NCBI GenBank assembly: GCA_019119995.1
Contig: DWVY01000013.1
Span: 1 to 64,000, forward strand
DNA length: 64,000 bases
From: Candidatus Mediterraneibacter faecavium
GTDB taxonomy: Bacteria; Bacillota; Clostridia; Lachnospirales; Lachnospiraceae
Direction of reading: 5' to 3'
A program made the translations under genes and the position numbers. Numbering within the stretch: position 1 is the stretch's first letter; each line of letters opens with the position of its first letter. The notes under the pieces were generated by a model that saw only the letters and a program-made list of their open reading frames with translations, made no database searches and was not told the origin of the DNA. Below, piece by piece: positions 57,793 through 64,000 of the stretch.

Positions 57793-58824
57793 ATGGGTAT
57801 AATCATAGCGATCCTACTATTCAGTTTTATAATCATCTTCCATGAGCTGGGACACTTCCTTCTCGCAAAGGCAAACGGCATCCGGGTGGATGAGTTTTCG
57901 CTCGGCCTGGGACCGACGCTGATCGGAAAGAAGATCGGAGGAACGTTTTTCTGTATCAAGCTGCTCCCGTTCGGCGGAGCCTGCATGATGGGAGAAGACG
58001 ATGCGGACGATATGTCCGAGGGAAGCTTCAACAGCAAATCCGTGTGGGCGAGGATGTCAGTCATTGCGGCAGGGCCGCTTTTCAATCTGCTCCTTGCATG
58101 GATCTTCTGCATGATCCTGGTGGGGGCGACCGGCTACATCTCCACTGAGATCAGTGCCGTATCCGACGGTTATTCTGCACAGGAGCAGGGCCTGAGGGCA
58201 GGAGACGTGATCAAAGAGATCAACGGACGTAACATCCACATATGGGAAGATGTGCAGCTCTATACCCTGACGCATCCGGATGACGCCCCTTATGAAGTCG
58301 TATATGAGCGCGGCGGCAAAGAGTACACGGCGCAGATCGAGCCGAGGCAGCTGGAGGGAGATGCATCTCCCATGCTGGGCATAGCCGGAGGCAGTTATGA
58401 GCGTCCGGGCTTTTTCGGAACAATGCAGTATGGATTCTACAGGCTGGAGTACTGGATGAATTATACGGTGGACGCTCTTCGGATGCTGGTGAGCGGACAG
58501 GTCGGACTGAAGGATCTGTCCGGACCTGTGGGGATCGTCGCTGTCGTGGACGACGTCTATGAGTCGGCTGCCCCGTCCGGACTTTTGACAATTGTCTTAA
58601 GTCTGATGAATTTTGGGACTCTGCTGTCGGCAAACCTGGGCGTGATGAATCTGCTCCCAATACCGGCGCTGGACGGAGGAAGACTGGTATTTCTGATCGT
58701 GGAGGCTGTGCGCCGCAAGAGGATCCCGCCGGAGAAAGAGGGCATGGTACATTTTGCAGGGTTTGCACTCCTCATGCTGCTCATGGTGGTGGTCATGTTC
58801 AATGATATTATGAAATTGTTCTAA
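57793..58824 (+). CDS. rseP: RIP/site-2 metalloprotease RseP
   Basis: FIIIFHELGHFLLAKANGIRVDEFSLGLGPTL; NLLPIPALDGGRLVFLIVEA. Confidence 0.96.
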   Translation: MGIIIAILLFSFIIIFHELGHFLLAKANGIRVDEFSLGLGPTLIGKKIGGTFFCIKLLPFGGACMMGEDDADDMSEGSFNSKSVWARMSVIAAGPLFNLLLAWIFCMILVGATGYISTEISAVSDGYSAQEQGLRAGDVIKEINGRNIHIWEDVQLYTLTHPDDAPYEVVYERGGKEYTAQIEPRQLEGDASPMLGIAGGSYERPGFFGTMQYGFYRLEYWMNYTVDALRMLVSGQVGLKDLSGPVGIVAVVDDVYESAAPSGLLTIVLSLMNFGTLLSANLGVMNLLPIPALDGGRLVFLIVEAVRRKRIPPEKEGMVHFAGFALLMLLMVVVMFNDIMKLF

Positions 58825-58864
58825 AGATTGTCTTCCGCATATATAATTAACAGATCACTTTATT

Positions 58865-59776
58865 ATGCGGGAGACATTTTATATGCGGGATATAAGAGCA
58901 ATGCAGGATGAAGCTTCGGGAAAGGGCGGACTCCAGATCAATGTCACTTCGACACTGGATTCACATCCTATTGCGGAGGCACGGATATCCATTTCTTATA
59001 CAGGAGTGCCGGAACAGACGCTGGAGCAGGTGACGACGGATTCCTCCGGACAGAGCGAAGTGCTCACACTGGACGCTCCGCCGGAGGAGTGGAGCCTGGA
59101 TCCGGATAACGAGAGACAGCCGTATTCCGAGTACACGTTGGATATCAGTGCGCCGGGATTCGAGCCGGTGAGCATTGCCGGCACAGAGATACTTGCAAAT
59201 GTGAAAGCAATCCAGAATGTCAGGATGCGGCCAAGCGATACGGGCGGGGAAGAAGAGGAAGTGTTCGTCATCCCCGCCCATACTCTGTACGGGGATTATC
59301 CGCCCAAGATCGCTGAGGATGAGATCAAGCCCACGAACGAGTCGGGGGAGATCGTCTTGAGCAGGGTGGTCGTGCCGGAGTATATTGTCGTCCATGACGG
59401 GTCGCCGCGGGATACGACGGCAACGGATTATTATGTGAAATATAAAGACTACATCAAAAATGTGGCGTCCAGCGAGATATACGCCACATGGCCGGCGGAT
59501 ACGATCCGGGCAAATGTGCTGGCGATCATGTCCTTCACGCTGAACCGCGTATACACTGAATGGTACAGGAATCGCGGTTATGATTTTACGATCACCTCAT
59601 CCACGGCGTTTGACCATAAGTGGATACCGGAGAGAAATATCTATGACACCATATCCGTGATCGTGGATGAACTCTTCGCTGCTTACCTGTCCCGGCCGAA
59701 TGTGAGACAGCCGATCCTGACCCAGTACTGTGACGGAAGACGCGTGAGCTGCCCGAACTGGATGACCTTTTTGTAA
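58865..59776 (+). pseudogene. Peptidoglycan-binding-family protein apparently truncated by the adjacent serine-recombinase element
   Basis: IPAHTLYGDYPPKIAEDEIKP...VVVPEYIVVHDGSPRDTTATDYYVKYKDYIKNVASSEIYATWP...ILTQYCDGRRVSCPNWMT then FL*; recalled homologues continue QWGSK... Confidence 0.72.
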
Positions 59777-59805
59777 CAACGTACAAGTGCCGGAAATCCC
59801 CGTAT

Positions 59806-61290
59806 TTACAGGGATTGCGGCTTATAGTAATAGTAGACTTTCAGCTCGTCAGAAGCCTTATCGTAAATGATCTTCTCGATCACACTCTTAAGAATCTCGT
59901 TCTTCGTCGCAGAATCCACGGAGTCGGAACTGACAATATCATATACATTCCGGACACGCTCCAGAAGGCTCGTCTCTGCTGATCCGGAATCGGGCGTGTC
60001 ATCCTCAGCCTCTTTCAACTGCTCTTCGAGACGGTCCCGCTCCTGTTGGACAAGCTGCTTATTGGCCTTGTATTCTTCGAGCGTGTCCACACCGTTGCGG
60101 TACGCCTCTTTGATCCGCTCGAGCTTCTCGGTGTTACGCCTGAGCTGCTCTGTGAGGATATCGGTCATACTGGCAGCAGGCTCATGATCCGGTGGCATAT
60201 ACCGGTACATGATGTGACCGGAATCAAGCACGTCCCGGATGGAAGAGAGCACCGCAGGCTCCAGCTTCATAGCGCTGACTGTATTCTTCGCCAGACACTT
60301 ACCCTTCGAGTATCCATAACATGTAAAATAGACATACACCTTTTGTCTGTCCGTGGTGCGCTTAGCAATCATGGTCCGGCCGCAGGCAGGACACTTCACA
60401 AGACCGGAAAGCCAGTGCTTATATGTAGAGGACGGGCGGGCGCCTTTCGGTTTATACTCCTGCTCATAGCGCGCCTGAGCTTTGTCAAACAGCTCTTTCG
60501 AGATAATGGCAGGATGCTGGCCGTCTGCGATGATCCACTCTTCCTTTGGGCGGATTTCGTTTGTTTCATTAACTGTCCGATTCCACCGGATCATACCGCA
60601 GTAAGTTGGATTCTGCAGGATATATTCCACAGACCGGCGTTCAAACGATTTACCGCGAGACGTCTTAAACCCGTGCAAATTTAGATAGCGTGCGATATCA
60701 AAAATGCCGCAATGATCATTTGCGTACTTCCGGAAAATAATCTTGACAACCTCGGCTTCCTCCGGCACGATCACCGGAGGCTTCCCATGGTCAATGATCC
60801 GGTACCCGAGCGGAGGGCGCGCCTGATAGCCGCCGCGCTGCGCCTTTTCCATCATGCCGCGGGTAACCTCTCCAGAAAGCCGGATCGAGTAATATTCATC
60901 CATCCATTCAATGATCCTCTCGATCAGGCTGCCAAACGGTCCATCTGCAAGAGGCTCAGAGACACTGATCACATCCACATTATGCTTTTTCTTCAAGAGA
61001 GACTTATAGACGATACTTTCCTCCTGATTACGGGCAAAACGGCTGAATTTCCAGACAAGGATTGCATCCACCGGATGATCCGCAGACTTCGCCTGGGCGA
61101 TCATCTTCTGAAACTCCGGGCGCTTCTCGGCTTTCCGGCCGGAGATACCGAGCTCATAGAAGATATTGGATATAATGATCCCATTCTTCTGAGCATAGTC
61201 TTTCAAGAGCTTTGCCTGTGAGTCAGGAGAGAGTTCTTCCTGTTTATCCGTAGAGACTCTGACGTAGCCATAACCATATTTAGTTTCCAT
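59806..61290 (-). CDS. Large serine recombinase
   Basis: YGYVRVSTDKQEELSPDSQAKLLKDYAQKNGI; VWKFSRFARNQEES; Zn-ribbon CPACGRTMIAKR...YFTCYGYSKGKC. Confidence 0.96.
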   Translation of the reverse strand: METKYGYGYVRVSTDKQEELSPDSQAKLLKDYAQKNGIIISNIFYELGISGRKAEKRPEFQKMIAQAKSADHPVDAILVWKFSRFARNQEESIVYKSLLKKKHNVDVISVSEPLADGPFGSLIERIIEWMDEYYSIRLSGEVTRGMMEKAQRGGYQARPPLGYRIIDHGKPPVIVPEEAEVVKIIFRKYANDHCGIFDIARYLNLHGFKTSRGKSFERRSVEYILQNPTYCGMIRWNRTVNETNEIRPKEEWIIADGQHPAIISKELFDKAQARYEQEYKPKGARPSSTYKHWLSGLVKCPACGRTMIAKRTTDRQKVYVYFTCYGYSKGKCLAKNTVSAMKLEPAVLSSIRDVLDSGHIMYRYMPPDHEPAASMTDILTEQLRRNTEKLERIKEAYRNGVDTLEEYKANKQLVQQERDRLEEQLKEAEDDTPDSGSAETSLLERVRNVYDIVSSDSVDSATKNEILKSVIEKIIYDKASDELKVYYYYKPQSL

Positions 61291-61450
61291 GACATCACCT
61301 CGGTTGATTTTATTCCGGGCGTGGCCCGAAAATGAGTATAAAAATAACAGCCAGCGAACTTGTCGGAAATTCCGAACAGTTGCTTGCAAGCTGCCCCCGA
61401 AGATGATACAATATTCCTGTCAAAGATCTGCATATCTTCGGATATGTATT

Positions 61451-61484
61451 AAACCGTTCGGTACTGCCAGTACCGGGCGGTTTT
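61451..61484 (-). terminator. Terminator downstream of the exonuclease-like gene
   Basis: aaaccgttcggtactgccagtaccgggcggtttt. Confidence 0.7.
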
Positions 61485-61520
61485 ACGCCATTATGCTAAT
61501 ATAAACAAAGCGTGATCAAT

Positions 61521-62786
61521 TTACAAAATCTTTTCTCTTACAAGTTTTTTAAAAAGAATACCAGTGGCGTATGCATCTGACAGAGCTCTATGCGACATAC
61601 TGTTATCACGAATTGAGTAGTAATCGCATAAGGTATCTAATTTATGGTCCTCCACATCATACTCCTTGTCATAATCTATGTCATAATATCCAAATTCTTT
61701 ATTATATTTATAAACAGGCTTTTTCAGCATTTTCTGACTAATAGACAGAGTGTCGAAATATTTTCTTTTTTGAGAATAAAAATCCAGACCGTTTTTATAT
61801 AAAAATTTTAGATCGAATTTTAAATTATGGCCAACTAAATTATATGACGATATGAAATCTAACAAACAGTCAGAAATCTGTCCAAAACGAGGAGCGTTTT
61901 CAACCATATCATTTGTAATTCCTGTAAGACCGACTATTTGGGAGGAGATAGGAGAAGAAGGCTTTAATAAAGTTTCAAACTTTAATTTAGGAATCCAGTT
62001 TTCAAACAAAATAGCAGCCACCTCTATTATTTCATCATGCCCACAATTCAGCCCAGTTGTTTCAGTATCGATAGCGATGAAAGTTCCGGTTTTTTCGTAG
62101 TTCGTCTTGGAAGTTATATTGGACAATTTTAAATCAGATATATCCGTCACCTTAAATTTTTTAGAAGCAGAGGAACTTACTTCTATGGGGGCATTTTTGA
62201 TTGCCTCAAGCCCGCGCTGAAATTCGGCGTCCGACTTAATGCGCGATATAGCAATTTGCCATCCTCGCTTATAACGCTCTGCAGATGCTTGTATGCTGTC
62301 AATTATGTCGGATATATAATTATCACGATTAGTCCAAACCGAGATTCCGAACTCTGGTATGCGTCCAAAATGAATACGCCTATCATTATCAGATTCGTAA
62401 ATTATCTTCTCTTGAACGATAGCAGGAAAATACTCAAAGTCGGCATTTTTACTTATTAAATCTACGAGAGAATCGCAGAAATTGATTTTTTCCATAAATA
62501 GCGGTAAATCGCCGAGACGCTTCATAGGATCATCGGATGTTTCAATCTCTGATGAAATCTCAGACAGCATAGAAGCAATTTTGTTATAATAATCATATGA
62601 AGGCTGACGTAATGACTCTTGCTCCAACTGTCTTTGCTTGAGCAATGACTGCCGCAAGGCTTCCTGCTTAACTTCTCGATCCCACTTCATTTTGTTTTGA
62701 TACTCTTTCTCACAACTCCTACATCTACCCTCTGAGTTTATTTTTACAAAAAGTCCTCTGTTGCCACAAACTTTACAGGTCCGCAT
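61521..62786 (-). CDS. DnaQ-like 3'-5' exonuclease with N-terminal zinc motif
   Basis: MRTCKVCGNRGLFVKINSEGRCRSCEKEY; FIAIDTETTGLNCGHDEIIEVAAILFENWIPKLKFETLLKPSSPI; YNLVGHNLKFDLKFLY; SHRALSDAYAT. Confidence 0.92.
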   Translation of the reverse strand: MRTCKVCGNRGLFVKINSEGRCRSCEKEYQNKMKWDREVKQEALRQSLLKQRQLEQESLRQPSYDYYNKIASMLSEISSEIETSDDPMKRLGDLPLFMEKINFCDSLVDLISKNADFEYFPAIVQEKIIYESDNDRRIHFGRIPEFGISVWTNRDNYISDIIDSIQASAERYKRGWQIAISRIKSDAEFQRGLEAIKNAPIEVSSSASKKFKVTDISDLKLSNITSKTNYEKTGTFIAIDTETTGLNCGHDEIIEVAAILFENWIPKLKFETLLKPSSPISSQIVGLTGITNDMVENAPRFGQISDCLLDFISSYNLVGHNLKFDLKFLYKNGLDFYSQKRKYFDTLSISQKMLKKPVYKYNKEFGYYDIDYDKEYDVEDHKLDTLCDYYSIRDNSMSHRALSDAYATGILFKKLVREKIL

Positions 62787-62922
62787 ACACAACCTCCATC
62801 AGTATATTTTCCGAGAGACACCACACTATACGAGAATTACCAAAACTTACCAGCACCATTTACCGTATGTTTCCAGTTCCGAAACTGTTTACTTAATAGG
62901 AACAGGTAAGTGGTGTAAAAAG

Positions 62923-62942
62923 TTATCAACAAGTTATCCACA
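62923..62942 (+). promoter_or_regulatory. Two tandem DnaA-box-like motifs
   Basis: TTATCAACA-ag-TTATCCACA. Confidence 0.5.
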
Positions 62943-63055
62943 GACTTACCAACAAAATAATACAAATCGCAAAGTCCTTTTAATTGGACCGGCCGTGTGC
63001 TATCATAGCGTCAAGGAATTTCGAACAGATGTTTTGCGGTCGGGAGGGTAAGCAT

Positions 63056-63151
63056 ATGAATAATGAAGAGTTCAAAAAGTACATTATCGAAATGATTCAA
63101 AAGATAGATGATACGGAATCTCTCAAACGGATATTCCAATTATGTACATAA
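63056..63151 (+). CDS. Small phage-type ORF (31 aa)
   Basis: RBS gggagggtaagcatATG; MNNEEFKKYIIEMIQKIDDTESLKRIFQLCT; followed by hairpin acgggtaaataagcccgttttt. Confidence 0.6.
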   Translation: MNNEEFKKYIIEMIQKIDDTESLKRIFQLCT

Positions 63152-63170
63152 GTTCTTCATCAGAAAGACG

Positions 63171-63192
63171 GGTAAATAAGCCCGTTTTTCTT
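63171..63192 (+). terminator. Terminator between convergent small ORF and repressor gene
   Basis: acgggtaaataagcccgttttt. Confidence 0.65.
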
Positions 63193-63545
63193 TATGTAAA
63201 AATACTCTTCAGATAATCCTTTATTGTCTGCCGCTGATCTTCTGACAGCTCCAGATACTTCTCAATTATCTTCTTATCTATTTCATCCAGCTTATAGTCC
63301 TCGGCGATTTCATCCACAACGCCCTGAGGCGCTCCGGTAAATATATCGCCTTTTCCCTCGGTAAGCCAGAAATAATTGACTCTAAATTCTCGACAAATTG
63401 ACAATGCCATCTGTTCGGTCATATTGCGCTCTTGATTTTCAATTTTAGATATCGCGGTTTTTCCGACACCTAAGGATTTACCAAATTTTTCAAGAGTAAG
63501 CCCAAGATATTTTCGTAATTCCCTAACGCGCTCGCCTTGTGTCAT
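63192..63545 (-). CDS. XRE-family (CI-like) repressor
   Basis: MTQGERVRELRKYLGLTLEKFGKSLGVGKTAISKIENQERNMTEQMALSICREFRVNYFWLTEGKGDIF. Confidence 0.93.
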   Translation of the reverse strand: MTQGERVRELRKYLGLTLEKFGKSLGVGKTAISKIENQERNMTEQMALSICREFRVNYFWLTEGKGDIFTGAPQGVVDEIAEDYKLDEIDKKIIEKYLELSEDQRQTIKDYLKSIFT

Positions 63546-63601
63546 ATTTATCACCACCTTTCAATGACAGAATAACACCGAAAACTCAATAAGTCAATAA
63601 A

Positions 63602-63654
63602 AAAGTTGGCAAAGGGGACGAAAAAGTGTTGACAAAGTTGGCGATATGCACTAT
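63602..63654 (+). promoter_or_regulatory. Divergent operator/promoter of the repressor region
   Basis: Direct repeats aagttggc; TTGACA-17 nt-TATTAT. Confidence 0.65.
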
Positions 63655-63693
63655 TATGTAGGCGTAGGCAACAAGGGAAGCGAGGTGAACATT

Positions 63694-63846
63694 GTGAGAG
63701 CAAAGATTGTAAAACTTATACGCACTGAAACATCAGAAGGAAAAGGAACAGAAAAAGACCCAGTGCGCATTGTGGTGCGCTACTGGGATAAAAAGGGGAA
63801 GATGATCTTCAAGGAAGACCCGGCTAGGGACAAAGGAGAGACTTAG
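63694..63846 (+). CDS. Small phage-type protein (GTG start, since the promoter overlaps the longer ORF)
   Basis: VRAKIVKLIRTETSEGKGTEKDPVRIVVRYWDKKGKMIFKEDPARDKGET. Confidence 0.65.
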   Translation: MRAKIVKLIRTETSEGKGTEKDPVRIVVRYWDKKGKMIFKEDPARDKGET

Positions 63847-64000
63847 CCTCTTCATATGCTAAGTCTGCATCAATGAAAGTGACAAAGGCGTTGATAAAGG
63901 CTTTCAAGTCGGATGTATCGTAAGAATCGTGGCGCTTTTCGTAATGAGCCTGATCATTCCCGATCCACGAAGAAGCCTTAGCCAGAGCTTTCAGACGCTC
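63824..64000 (-). CDS. C-terminal part of a phage-type protein (DUF4145-like C-terminus), continues beyond window
   Basis: Reverse strand ERLKALAKASSWIGNDQAHYEKRHDSYDTSDLKAFINAFVTFIDADLAYEEAKSLLCP*. Confidence 0.55.
   Translation of the reverse strand, partial: ERLKALAKASSWIGNDQAHYEKRHDSYDTSDLKAFINAFVTFIDADLAYEEAKSLLCP

Larger units (their letters stand above)
59777..64000. mobile_element. Left part of an integrated prophage/ICE-like element (right end outside window)
   Basis: Serine recombinase at the junction, followed by exonuclease-like, XRE repressor, divergent small gene and further phage-like ORFs. Confidence 0.8.

Noticed and set aside
1-64000. CRISPR arrays
   Set aside because: No regularly spaced direct repeats seen; the recurrent palindromes are dispersed kilobases apart.

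Overview
Chromosomal segment of a Clostridia-type Firmicute (a Lachnospiraceae-like gut anaerobe is my inference from gene content; not tested), running from a core housekeeping region into the left end of an integrated element. Core genes read by eye: ppdK (partial), M18 aminopeptidase, glyS, recO, era, M16C peptidase, two PH-domain proteins, an enolase-like paralogue, topB, deoB, dapA, aroB, aroF, pyrH-frr-uppS-cdsA-dxr-rseP. Accessory genes: a RAYT/Y1 transposase with its palindromes, an orphan pair of BMC shell proteins, three two-component systems with an ABC transporter and a VanY-like peptidase, a three-subunit xanthine-dehydrogenase-type molybdoenzyme, an IS4-type insertion sequence, and a serine-recombinase element that begins at ~59.77 kb and appears to truncate a host gene. 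RNA features: tRNA-Trp(CCA) and a lysine riboswitch ahead of dapA. Most unusual observations: (1) a 0.79-kb intergenic block between convergent topB and a polysaccharide deacetylase gene, made of two tandem ~300-bp imperfect hairpins bounded by a 15-bp inverted repeat; (2) a RAYT gene in ~80-bp inverted repeats whose palindrome recurs in three other intergenic regions; (3) a skin-like element junction; (4) a degenerate enolase paralogue that has lost most catalytic residues; (5) an IS inserted in the loop of a predicted terminator with a 9-bp target duplication. No CRISPR array or rRNA seen. All family names come from motif recognition; no database search was run.
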